Assembly: GCA_965218935.1 (NCBI GenBank)
Contig: CBDCMH010000005.1
Location: forward strand, 62,001 to 126,000
DNA length: 64,000 nt
Direction: 5' to 3'
DNA from: JADFOI01 sp965218935
GTDB lineage: Bacteria > Acidobacteriota > UBA6911 > RPQK01 > JADFOI01
Part shown: one piece after another, positions 1-7,562 of the stretch
How positions within the stretch are numbered: position 1 is the first letter of the stretch
Layout of the letters: each line of letters opens with the position of its first letter
The notes under the pieces: generated by a model
Told to the model about the DNA's origin: nothing
The model's database searches: none
Seen by the model: the letters and a program-made list of their open reading frames with translations, nothing else
Made by a program: the position numbers and the translations under genes

Positions 1-1498
1 AGGGTAAAATAAAATCATCGATTTGCGGGCCGTAGTCCCCAATCCAGGCAGGTGACTCCCTGACGATATCGGGGCCGCAGCTCAGGATAATCCCATAATC
101 CGTCAACTTCTGAATAATATCCGGCTGCTTTCCAATCAGATTGCAGTGTTCGCCCGTGAGCTGCATATTGCGCACATCCTGCAGGGTCCAGCCGTTGACT
201 TCCCTGGCCCGATCGACCATCCGGAAAAAGGCCCGCGCGCTTTCGCTGCCGCAAATGTGCACGCCTGCCAGCCGCCACCCCGACTTCATGGCATTCTCCA
301 GAGTATCCCAGTGAAGATCTCCCGGTTTGGGGCACGTTTCCCGAGCCTTGATGTGGGGTGGAGCCTGGGTATCCGGTCCCGTGCAGGATTCGGGGTAAAA
401 GGAATCCCAGCGCTCGGAGGCCACGCCGTCAATCCAAAGGTAATCGTTTCCAATTCCCTGAAGGACTCCCGTCCGCCGGTATATTTGACGGGTCTGCTGA
501 GGATCGATGGGCAGGCGATGGACTTCATAGTGGGCCGCCAGACGAATCGGCATTTGGCCCAGACCGGCCAGGGTGGCATACCCGCTCATCACTTTGGGGA
601 AAGGTACTCGCGTCGAGTAAGTCGTCACTCCTAAAGCAGCAAACCCTTCCGAAGACAGCTTTAACGCCTGTGCCAGAGTGGCCGGATTGAGCTGCTGCAT
701 AAAAAGCTCCCAGGAGATGACCGCCATTTCCTGGCTGCCGACCCACCCCATCTCAGCAATGTCTTCGCCAATCACATCCCCATGCATGGTTTCCTGGATA
801 GAAGCAGAGTATCCGGGAAGAAAGTCATCCAAGATCTCCAGCGCCTTGGAATTAATATTTCCCCTCAAGCCAGGTGTCATCAGCACCGGATTCTCCGGCG
901 ACCACAAATCCAGCGTGCGACGATCGGTAAAACGCCGGGTCATCGTCCAGAGTTGTAACTCCTCTGGAGCTTCAGGATGACCCTCCATGTTGATCACTAA
1001 CCACTCGCCCGGGTTTACCTTCTTGACTGCATCCTGAACGGTCTCTCGCAACACGCGCTGAGATCCCTCTAGATCCCGCTCCGCCTGAGCACTCACGATG
1101 ATCCCATTGGGAGGGTACTTGAATCCGAACCGATCCAAATAGCGAACTGCGCTCCCATAGATGTGCATGTGAGGTTCGACAATGCCCGGAAGCAGGGTCC
1201 GTCCTTTCAAATCGAGAATCGTCGTCTCGGGTCCTGCCATGGTCCTCACCTCAGCACTGCTCCCCAGCTTCATGATCCTGTCGCCTTTGACAGCAATCGC
1301 CTGGTAGATATTTCCCACATCGGTTGAGGTGGATTTATCGTCCATACTCACCACCTTGCCGTTGACGAAGATGGTGTCGGCATAACCCCGCCTGGCCACC
1401 TCGGGTGGCAGCTGCTGGGCCCCAACGATGACTTGTAACAAGAAAAAGAGGGCCACGGCCGCCACAGGGTGCCTGCCCATAGACCGGTTGTTACTCAT
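1..1498 (-). CDS. Exported YtcJ-like amidohydrolase, paralogue 1 (3' end outside window)
   Basis: Partial gene: about 499 codons are readable and the C-terminus lies beyond base 1. It starts at ATG 1498 after an AGGAGG Shine-Dalgarno (1503-1508). The N-terminus is a signal peptide (MSNNRSM, hydrophobic run, cleavage near VGAQQ), so the enzyme should be periplasmic or secreted. The metal-binding His-x-His of the amidohydrolase TIM barrel is at about residues 110-112 (EPHMHIYG). The body is closely similar to the gene at 1697-3607 along its whole readable length, including VHICGSES, TGEHC and LSCGPDI. YtcJ-like (COG1574) proteins hydrolyse C-N bonds in amides and cyclic amides; the substrate here is unknown. 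It follows paralogue 2 in the same direction and is separated from it by a 76 bp palindrome. Confidence 0.88.
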   Translation of the reverse strand, partial: MSNNRSMGRHPVAAVALFFLLQVIVGAQQLPPEVARRGYADTIFVNGKVVSMDDKSTSTDVGNIYQAIAVKGDRIMKLGSSAEVRTMAGPETTILDLKGRTLLPGIVEPHMHIYGSAVRYLDRFGFKYPPNGIIVSAQAERDLEGSQRVLRETVQDAVKKVNPGEWLVINMEGHPEAPEELQLWTMTRRFTDRRTLDLWSPENPVLMTPGLRGNINSKALEILDDFLPGYSASIQETMHGDVIGEDIAEMGWVGSQEMAVISWELFMQQLNPATLAQALKLSSEGFAALGVTTYSTRVPFPKVMSGYATLAGLGQMPIRLAAHYEVHRLPIDPQQTRQIYRRTGVLQGIGNDYLWIDGVASERWDSFYPESCTGPDTQAPPHIKARETCPKPGDLHWDTLENAMKSGWRLAGVHICGSESARAFFRMVDRAREVNGWTLQDVRNMQLTGEHCNLIGKQPDIIQKLTDYGIILSCGPDIVRESPAWIGDYGPQIDDFILP

Positions 1499-1529
1499 AA
1501 GACCTCCTCGATTAAGACTGTTGCCACTG

Positions 1530-1557
1530 AGTTTATCCCTTTTCACGCCAGAGTCTA
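1530..1557 (-). promoter_or_regulatory. Candidate sigma70-type promoter for amidohydrolase 1
   Basis: On the minus strand TAGACT and TAAACT are separated by 16 bp, about 30 bp upstream of the start codon at 1498 and downstream of the palindrome. It resembles the stronger promoter of paralogue 2 (both carry GACTCTG at the -35 region). This is a motif match only. Confidence 0.35.
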
Positions 1558-1571
1558 CCGCCTCTTTGTCC

Positions 1572-1647
1572 GACAACAAGAAAGGGGAGGAGAACAGGGA
1601 CAGGCCCCCGGGGGCCTGTCCCTGTTCTCCTCCCCTTTCTTGTTGTC
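1572..1647. repeat. Perfect 76 bp loopless palindrome (P1)
   Basis: Two 38 bp arms (1572-1609 and 1610-1647) are exact reverse complements with no loop. The arms run from GACAACAAG at the outside to GGCCCCC at the centre. It lies between the stop of amidohydrolase 2 (1697) and the start of amidohydrolase 1 (1498). It shares an AAAGGGGAG...AGGGACA consensus with the 66 bp palindrome at 3735-3800. It could act as a bidirectional terminator or be a mobile palindromic element. Confidence 0.9.
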
Positions 1648-1696
1648 TCCCCTTTGTTCTTAGAAAATGAACTTCAATTCCAAATGGAATCCCCGG

Positions 1697-3607
1697 TCAA
1701 TTTCCCTGATCGCTAAAGTCAATTTGCGGTCCCACCGCTTCAATGCCAAAATCCTGGGCCAGAGGCTCCTGCAGCGCGATGAACCTGCCCCCCAGAAAGG
1801 TCATCAGAGGCCGGATCTCCTGGATTTCGTCGACCGGGATGGTAAAGAAGTCCCGGTCCAGGACCACCAGATCCGCAAACTTGCCCACTTCCAGCGTACC
1901 GAGCTCGTCTTCCTTGAGTACATATTCAGAGGCCCATGAAGTCCACATTTTCATGGCATGCACCCGGTCAATCCGCTCCTCCGGCTGCCAGACTTTCCCA
2001 TCAAACTCTCGGGCTACCGCATTCCACATGACCTCGTAGGGACGATCTCCTCCAAAATGCTGTCCGACCACCTTCACGCCCGAGTCGATCCAGGTCTTGA
2101 AGGGGAGGACGAAGTCGTTCATCTGGTCGCCATAATCGGCAATCCAGAAAGGAGACTCGTCGATGATGTCGGGGCCACAGCTCAGAATGATCCCATAGTC
2201 TTTCAACTTCTGGATGACATCCGGCTGCTTTCCGATCACACCGCAGTGCTCGCCCGTGAGCCTCATGTCGCGCACCTGCTGCATGGACCAGCCATTGACG
2301 GCCCGGGCCTCATCCACCATCTTGATAAAGGAGCGCGCGCTCTCACTGCCGCAGATGTGCACTCCCGCCAACCGCCACCCCGACTTCATGGCGTTGGACA
2401 GCGTATCCCAGTGCAGATCTCCCGGCTTGGGACAGGTCTCCCGGGCTTTGATGTGGGGTGGAGCCGCGGTGTCGGGTCCCGTGCAGGATTCCGGATAGAA
2501 GGAGTCCCAGCGTTCGGAGGCTACACCGTCAATCCACAGATAATCGTCTCCAATGCCCTGCAGCACACCCGTGCGCCGGTATATTTGACGGGTCTGCTGA
2601 GGATCGACGGGCATGCGATGGATCTCATAGTGGGCCGAGAACCGAATCGGCATCTGGCCCAGACCAGCCAGGGTGGCGTAGCCGCTCATGATTTTGGGGA
2701 ACTGCACGCGGCTGGAAAAGGTGGTGATCCCTCCCCGGGCGGCCCAACTTTCCGTAGAAAGCTTGATGGCCTGAGCCAGGGTGTTCAAGGGCACCTCGTT
2801 AAGAAAAATTTGCCAGGTGATCACCCCCATCTCTACGCTCCCCACCCAGCCGAGCTCCGCAATGTCCTCTTTGATCACGTCCCCGTGCATGCTCTCATGG
2901 ATAGAGGCGGAGTATCCGGGGAGAAATTCCTCCAAAATCTCCAGGGCCTTGGAGTTGATGTTTCCTCTCAGACCCGGTCTCATCAGAACCGGATTCTCCG
3001 GCGCCCACATATCCAGTGTCCGGCGGTTGGTCAAACGCCGCGTCATCCCCCAAAACCCCACCGAACCGGCCGCCTCAGGACTCGACCCCAGGCTCAGGAT
3101 GACCCAGTCCCCAGGGTCGACCTTCTTGACGGCATCCTGGATGGCGTCGCGCATGATGGCCTGGGTTTTCTCCAGGTCAGGATCCCCTACAGCCCTCACA
3201 AAAATTGCGTTGTCGGGTGGGTACTTGTAACCCAACCGGTCCAGATACTCGACGGCGCCTCCGTAATTGTGACTGTGAGGCTCAATGATACCGGGGATCA
3301 GGAGCCTTTCTCTCAAATCGAGAATTGTGGTGTCCGGTCCCGCCACGGTTCGAACCTCTGCATTGGTTCCCAGCTTCATGATCCTGTCGCCTTTGACGGC
3401 GATGGCCTGATAGGTACTGCCCACACCGGTCGAGCGGGACTCGTCGTCCATGCTCACCAATTTGCCGTTGACGAAAATCGTGTCCGCGTAGCCAGCCCTG
3501 GCCACCTCGGGAGGCAGCTGCTGGGCCAAAGAGCTTGCCCCCGGAAACAAGAGAAGCACGGCCAGAGCCGCCAGACAAAATCTGCTCATCGATCGATGGT
3601 TACTCAT
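1697..3607 (-). CDS. Exported YtcJ-like amidohydrolase, paralogue 2
   Basis: A 636-residue protein starting at ATG 3607. An upstream TTG at 3619 is in frame but is itself part of the GGAGG ribosome-binding site, so the shorter start, which matches the paralogues, is preferred. The signal peptide covers roughly residues 1-29 (ending SSLAQQ). The amidohydrolase composite domain begins near residue 40 and has metal ligands H111-S-H113. C-terminal LGTLEVGKFADLVVLD is the typical end of the family's beta-sandwich. A conserved cysteine-rich block (residues near CTGPD, ETCPKPGD, VHICGSES, GEHC) is shared with paralogues 1 and 4 and may make disulphides in an exported enzyme. It is downstream of the TonB receptor, suggesting that imported substrate is hydrolysed in the periplasm (inference). 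Confidence 0.9.
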   Translation of the reverse strand: MSNHRSMSRFCLAALAVLLLFPGASSLAQQLPPEVARAGYADTIFVNGKLVSMDDESRSTGVGSTYQAIAVKGDRIMKLGTNAEVRTVAGPDTTILDLRERLLIPGIIEPHSHNYGGAVEYLDRLGYKYPPDNAIFVRAVGDPDLEKTQAIMRDAIQDAVKKVDPGDWVILSLGSSPEAAGSVGFWGMTRRLTNRRTLDMWAPENPVLMRPGLRGNINSKALEILEEFLPGYSASIHESMHGDVIKEDIAELGWVGSVEMGVITWQIFLNEVPLNTLAQAIKLSTESWAARGGITTFSSRVQFPKIMSGYATLAGLGQMPIRFSAHYEIHRMPVDPQQTRQIYRRTGVLQGIGDDYLWIDGVASERWDSFYPESCTGPDTAAPPHIKARETCPKPGDLHWDTLSNAMKSGWRLAGVHICGSESARSFIKMVDEARAVNGWSMQQVRDMRLTGEHCGVIGKQPDVIQKLKDYGIILSCGPDIIDESPFWIADYGDQMNDFVLPFKTWIDSGVKVVGQHFGGDRPYEVMWNAVAREFDGKVWQPEERIDRVHAMKMWTSWASEYVLKEDELGTLEVGKFADLVVLDRDFFTIPVDEIQEIRPLMTFLGGRFIALQEPLAQDFGIEAVGPQIDFSDQGN

Positions 3608-3651
3608 AAATTCCTCCAAGCTAGACCGGTTTGTTGAATCAGGTTGTCGTG

Positions 3652-3680
3652 ATTCTAGTATCTCGTGGTTTCAGAGTCAA
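3652..3680 (-). promoter_or_regulatory. Sigma70-type promoter for amidohydrolase 2
   Basis: Minus strand: TTGACT, a 17 bp spacer, then TAGAAT. The -10 lies about 45 bp upstream of the start codon at 3607. This is close to the bacterial consensus and ideally spaced, so the gene probably has its own promoter downstream of palindrome P2. Confidence 0.6.
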
Positions 3681-3734
3681 TGGGGTCGTGTTGTACAAAT
3701 GACTCTGCTGCCATTCGCCGCAGGCCGCGAAAAG

Positions 3735-3800
3735 AAAGGGGAGAGGGAGACTAGGGACAAGGCCTTCGAAGGCCTTGTCCCTAGTCTCCCTCTCCCCTTT
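3735..3800. repeat. Perfect 66 bp loopless palindrome (P2)
   Basis: Arms 3735-3767 and 3768-3800 are exact reverse complements with the centre at TTCGAA. Its arms are related to those of P1 (AAAGGGGAG near the outside, AGGGACA then GGCC near the centre) but differ by substitutions and an insertion, each matched in the opposite arm. It lies between the TonB receptor stop and amidohydrolase 2. Confidence 0.88.
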
Positions 3801-3827
3801 TCTATCCCTTGTTTTGAGCCGGCTGTC

Positions 3828-3860
3828 CCAAGACCCTCCTTTTGGCCCGAAGGGTCTTGG
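3828..3860 (-). terminator. Terminator hairpin after the TonB receptor gene
   Basis: CCAAGACCCT (3828-3837) pairs with AGGGTCTTGG (3851-3860) around a 13-base loop, 23 bp beyond the receptor stop codon at 3883. No long T-run follows, so efficiency is uncertain. Confidence 0.55.
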
Positions 3861-3882
3861 ACGCCTCTTGATCAACTTTTAC

Positions 3883-6800
3883 TTAAAAGATGAATTTCAG
3901 CGAAAACTGGACCTGGCGTTGTCTGGCGCTGGTGCCCGTGATTCTTCCAAAGTCGGACCTGGGACTACAGGCATCGCCGCTTCTGGACCCGCCGCAGTTG
4001 CTCCCGCTGAAGACCTCCCTACGGGGGGTACCAAAGTTGATGCGGTTGAAGATATTGAAAAACTCGCTGCGAAACTCAAAGCTGGTGCTCTCACTGGTTA
4101 CAATCTTCTTGACCAGGCTGAAATCCACGGTGGCGAGCCCCGGTCCAATGAGGGTACCCTTACCCAGGTCTCCAAAGGTGCCGGCCGGCTGTATCTCAAA
4201 CGGGCTGCTGTCGACATAGTTGCAGCGGTCACTGGCACACACCACTCCCTCAGAGAACACCGGATTGTTGTCGCCACCCGCTACCAGGTTGGGCCTAAAA
4301 ATGGGAGTATCGCCAATCATGATACTGTTGCTGCGGGACCGTTCGCTACCTCGGGAGGTTGTAATAGTCGTGGGGTTTCCAGTGGCCAAAGAGATAATCG
4401 AGCTGATGCCCCAGTCCCCTAGCACTTTTCCTGCCACCCCCGAGAGGTTGGCACCGGGCAGGTTGTAAGAGAAGTTGGCCGAGAAGTTGTGATTGATATG
4501 CCAGCCCGATAGCCCCATGTCTCGTTTCCAATCGAAGGGATCCATGCTGCCTGCGTTCCCGTCGCCCGAGGTCCCGCCCTGTAGCCCGCCAGCAGCGTCG
4601 AGGGTCTTGCCCCAGGTATAGGAGAGCTGGTAGGCAAAACCCTGGCTGAAGCGTTTGTTCAAGCGAAGCTGCAAAGAGTTATAGGTGGTGTTGGTGTCGG
4701 ACTGCTTTTGATCAATATTGGTGAAATTGGGGTTCATGCGCGCGGTGGGCGTAGTGAAGTACCGGGTTCCCGCCGCCAGCGTAGACTCGTCAAACCAGTC
4801 CGAAAACGGGTCATCCGGGCAGGGACAAACGATAGATTGGTTGGGATTGCCCGGCTGAATGCGGGTGATCTTGCGCCCCTGGGTACCCACGTAGCTCACC
4901 GTCATCTGAGTATCCGCCCACAGCTCGCGCTGAATGCTGAAGTTGAACTGGTAGACGTAAGGTGTGGTCATGTCAACGAACTTGGCGGCTACGGCGCCGG
5001 CGGCCGAAGAGGGAATATCCGACAGGTCCATGAAGGGATACGGGAAAGTGGCTCCGTCCGGTGGTCTCATAGTAAAACGATTGAAGAAGGGAGGACCCTG
5101 AAAGTAGAGGGTAAAGTTATTGGTGTAATCCTGCTGCTGGTGAAAAATACCAAAACCGGTGCGAATGGCCGTGGTGCCGTCACCAAAGGGATCATAGGCA
5201 AGACCCAGGCGCGGGGCCAGATTCAGCTTGGAGAGCTCAAACTGGGGCCCAATGGTGGGCGCCGAATCGGCGGGATCTCGGATATTGGCGACCCGGTCCG
5301 CTGTTTCGGTGGGGACGGTCACAAATTCCCAGCGCAGTCCTATATTAACGGTCAGCTGGGGGCTGGCCTTCCAGTCATCCTGAATGAAATAACCGTGCTG
5401 GGTTTGGCGAAACCCACGCATGGTCCCGGTACCCGGAAACAGGCCCTCAAACCGGTTCGGTATGTTGGCGAGCATAAGGCTAAGACTGCTAAAGTGCCAC
5501 CTTCCATGCAGACGGCTGCCGATACGGGCGTTGAGCTGGCTACGTTGGATGTCGGCTCCAAAGCTCAGGGAATGGGCGCCCCGGGTGTAGCGCATGGTGT
5601 CGGTGAACTGAAACAGATTCATCACCTGAAACCGATCGTCCGTCTGGTCGGCTCCCATGCTGGATATGCCTCCGCCGACGCTGAGGGTGCCGAAGAAGCG
5701 ATCCGGGTAGATGTCCTCGGGCTGAAAGAAGTTTAATACGCGGGGCAGGCCCGCATCGAAGTTGGGCGTATCCCCCTTGGAACGATTGTAGGCAAAACGA
5801 AAGGTGTTAAAAAATTCCGGAGAAAAGACGTGGTTTTCCTCGATGGTGGTGTATTGGACCCGTGTGATGGCCCCTTCCTCGAATATCGACGGAAAGCGCT
5901 GGTTTGTTCGCTGGGCATCTTCAAAGGTGTAGCGCACAAACATGGAGTCGCTGTCCGAGAACGTGTGATCCACCTTGACCATGAAGTAATCTTCGTCGGT
6001 GGGAGTCGAGGTGGTTTCCACAAAGTCCTGAATGTCCTCTCCTGGAACAATGAGTGAAGGGGTGGGATCGGGATAGATGGCCAGATAGGGAACAACGGCC
6101 GGATCCACCGGCACCGTGCCGCTACTCAGCATACCTTGACGGGCCTCCTCGCTAGGGACGTTAGAGGTGCGGGTGCCTCCCAGCCGATCTCGCAATGCTT
6201 CGTAGTTGCCAAAGAAAAAGGTTTTGTCCGGGATGATGGGTCCCCCGATGACAAATCCGAACTGGTTGCGCTTGAATTCAGGTTTCTGCTTACCCAGGTA
6301 AGCGCCTGTGTCTTCATCGATGAGCTTGAGTGCGAAGTACTCATTGGCATCCAGATTGTCATTGCGGTGGTAGGCGAATACCGAGCCATGAAACTCGTTG
6401 GTTCCCGATTTGGTCACCGCGCTGACCACGCCCCCGGCTCCACCAAACTCGGCCGAGTAGTTGGTGGCCATGACCGAAAACTCACGCACGGCCTCCACCC
6501 CCAACATGTTTCCGGCTGCACTGGCGGGCGTGACCCCCATCTGGTCCTTGATGTTGGTTCCATCCAGCAGGAAGCTGGTCAGCATCACGCGCGCTCCGGC
6601 GATCGAGAGCTGCGATCCCCCGCCGCCGGTGGAGCTGTAGGTCCGCCGGTTGCGGCTGGTTGAGACGACGCCGGGCTGAAGAAAGGTCAGATCGGTGAAA
6701 CTGCGCCCGTTTAGAGGCAGGTCGCGAATTTGGGACTGATCCACCAAGTCTGTCAGTGCTGCACGGGTGGTCTCCACCAGGGGAGCATCTCCCGTAACCA

Positions 6801-7176
6801 TGACTTCTTCGGTGATCTCCCCCACTCTGAGGTCAAAGTTCACCACCGCTTCTCGACCGACAGTCAGCTCGATGCCGCTTCTGACCGAGGTCTGAAACCC
6901 TGCCAGAGAAGCTTCCACTTGGTAGGTGCCCAAGGTGAGATTGAGTAGCCGATACCTTCCCTCATCGTCTGCCACAGCCTCCCTCGTGGCCCCGGTGTCT
7001 ATATTGCTAGCTGTGATAGAGACGCCGGGTAGTACGGCTTGCGTCTCGTCAGTGACAGTACCGGAAATGGACCCCAAAGTCCGCTGTCCATAAATGGCCG
7101 GCATGCTGGCAAGGCCGGCAAACAGGATCAGACCCAGGGCCAGAGTGGTGGATAAATAGAATAGCCTCTGCTTCAT
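3883..7176 (-). CDS. TonB-dependent receptor with carboxypeptidase-regulatory N-terminal domain
   Basis: 1,097 residues starting at ATG 7176, with GGGAGG at 7183-7188; the longer in-frame N-terminus (to 7218) has no ribosome-binding site. A signal peptide (MKQRLF then a hydrophobic run, ending near AIYGQ) is followed by a CarboxypepD_reg/Cna-B-like fold (SISGTVTDETQAVLPGVSI). Next come a plug domain (LPLNGRSFTDL) and a long beta-barrel ending in an aromatic residue (QFSLKFIF), as in outer-membrane proteins. This Oar/SusC-like class is expanded in Acidobacteriota and Bacteroidota and imports bulky organic substrates with TonB-ExbBD. No SusD partner is present. Neighbouring amidohydrolases and a molybdenum hydroxylase suggest it feeds a catabolic pathway (inference). 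Confidence 0.92.
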   Translation of the reverse strand: MKQRLFYLSTTLALGLILFAGLASMPAIYGQRTLGSISGTVTDETQAVLPGVSITASNIDTGATREAVADDEGRYRLLNLTLGTYQVEASLAGFQTSVRSGIELTVGREAVVNFDLRVGEITEEVMVTGDAPLVETTRAALTDLVDQSQIRDLPLNGRSFTDLTFLQPGVVSTSRNRRTYSSTGGGGSQLSIAGARVMLTSFLLDGTNIKDQMGVTPASAAGNMLGVEAVREFSVMATNYSAEFGGAGGVVSAVTKSGTNEFHGSVFAYHRNDNLDANEYFALKLIDEDTGAYLGKQKPEFKRNQFGFVIGGPIIPDKTFFFGNYEALRDRLGGTRTSNVPSEEARQGMLSSGTVPVDPAVVPYLAIYPDPTPSLIVPGEDIQDFVETTSTPTDEDYFMVKVDHTFSDSDSMFVRYTFEDAQRTNQRFPSIFEEGAITRVQYTTIEENHVFSPEFFNTFRFAYNRSKGDTPNFDAGLPRVLNFFQPEDIYPDRFFGTLSVGGGISSMGADQTDDRFQVMNLFQFTDTMRYTRGAHSLSFGADIQRSQLNARIGSRLHGRWHFSSLSLMLANIPNRFEGLFPGTGTMRGFRQTQHGYFIQDDWKASPQLTVNIGLRWEFVTVPTETADRVANIRDPADSAPTIGPQFELSKLNLAPRLGLAYDPFGDGTTAIRTGFGIFHQQQDYTNNFTLYFQGPPFFNRFTMRPPDGATFPYPFMDLSDIPSSAAGAVAAKFVDMTTPYVYQFNFSIQRELWADTQMTVSYVGTQGRKITRIQPGNPNQSIVCPCPDDPFSDWFDESTLAAGTRYFTTPTARMNPNFTNIDQKQSDTNTTYNSLQLRLNKRFSQGFAYQLSYTWGKTLDAAGGLQGGTSGDGNAGSMDPFDWKRDMGLSGWHINHNFSANFSYNLPGANLSGVAGKVLGDWGISSIISLATGNPTTITTSRGSERSRSNSIMIGDTPIFRPNLVAGGDNNPVFSEGVVCASDRCNYVDSSPFEIQPAGTFGDLGKGTLIGPGLATVDFSLVKKIVTSESTSFEFRSEFFNIFNRINFGTPRREVFSGSNCGGSRSGDACSPRSDFGRITGTSARQRQVQFSLKFIF

Positions 7177-7264
7177 TAGAAACCTCCCAATGGTTTGGTT
7201 TGAGTTGTATAGAATCATTCGCTTTGTTTACTTAGCAAGAAACTTATATCTCTACTCGGCAAAT

Positions 7265-7293
7265 TATATATCGCATTCGTAGTGCAATCACAA
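7265..7293 (-). promoter_or_regulatory. Candidate promoter of the TonB receptor gene
   Basis: Minus strand: TTGTGA, 17 bp spacer, TATATA, about 88 bp upstream of the start at 7176. The surroundings are AT-rich, unlike the coding DNA. Motif match only. Confidence 0.45.
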
Positions 7294-7512
7294 GAGTTTT
7301 TCTTTAGGAAATTCGGAACAACCGAACTCGCTTGGCCCGTCGCCGCAATGCTCCCTCATGGTCACGGTTCCAAGCTTACAACTCTACTATGTCTTTATGC
7401 GATTCCTTTTGCCAAGTGCCCTTATGCAATTCCTTTGCCAAACCGAGCACACCCATTATATTGTGTCTTAACAATCACAAAAAACAACATATCGTTGTCA
7501 GGGCACTTCGTT

Positions 7513-7550
7513 GATCCAATTTATTGGATCGTTTATTCAAATTATTGGAT
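7513..7550. promoter_or_regulatory. Candidate operator: inverted repeat plus direct repeat with two-turn spacing
   Basis: GATCCAAT (7513-7520) and ATTGGATC (7523-7530) form a perfect inverted repeat with a 2 bp centre. ATTGGAT recurs at 7544-7550, exactly 21 bp from the copy at 7523-7529, so both would face the same side of the helix. It lies in the 386 bp AT-rich gap upstream of the TonB receptor gene, just past the end of the molybdenum hydroxylase gene. The rest of the gap (7294-7512) shows only an imperfect repeat (GATTCCTTTTGCCAA / AATTCCTTTGCCAAA) and no gene. Confidence 0.4.
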
Positions 7551-7562
7551 TGACCAGTCTCA

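Noticed and set aside
1958..3637. 559-codon open frame antisense to amidohydrolase 2
   Set aside because: It mirrors a strongly supported gene, shows no domain or ribosome-binding site, and its composition follows from the GC-rich third positions of the real gene.
4708..5736. 342-codon frame antisense to the TonB receptor
   Set aside because: No recognisable fold, no start signal; the receptor frame is clearly the coding one.
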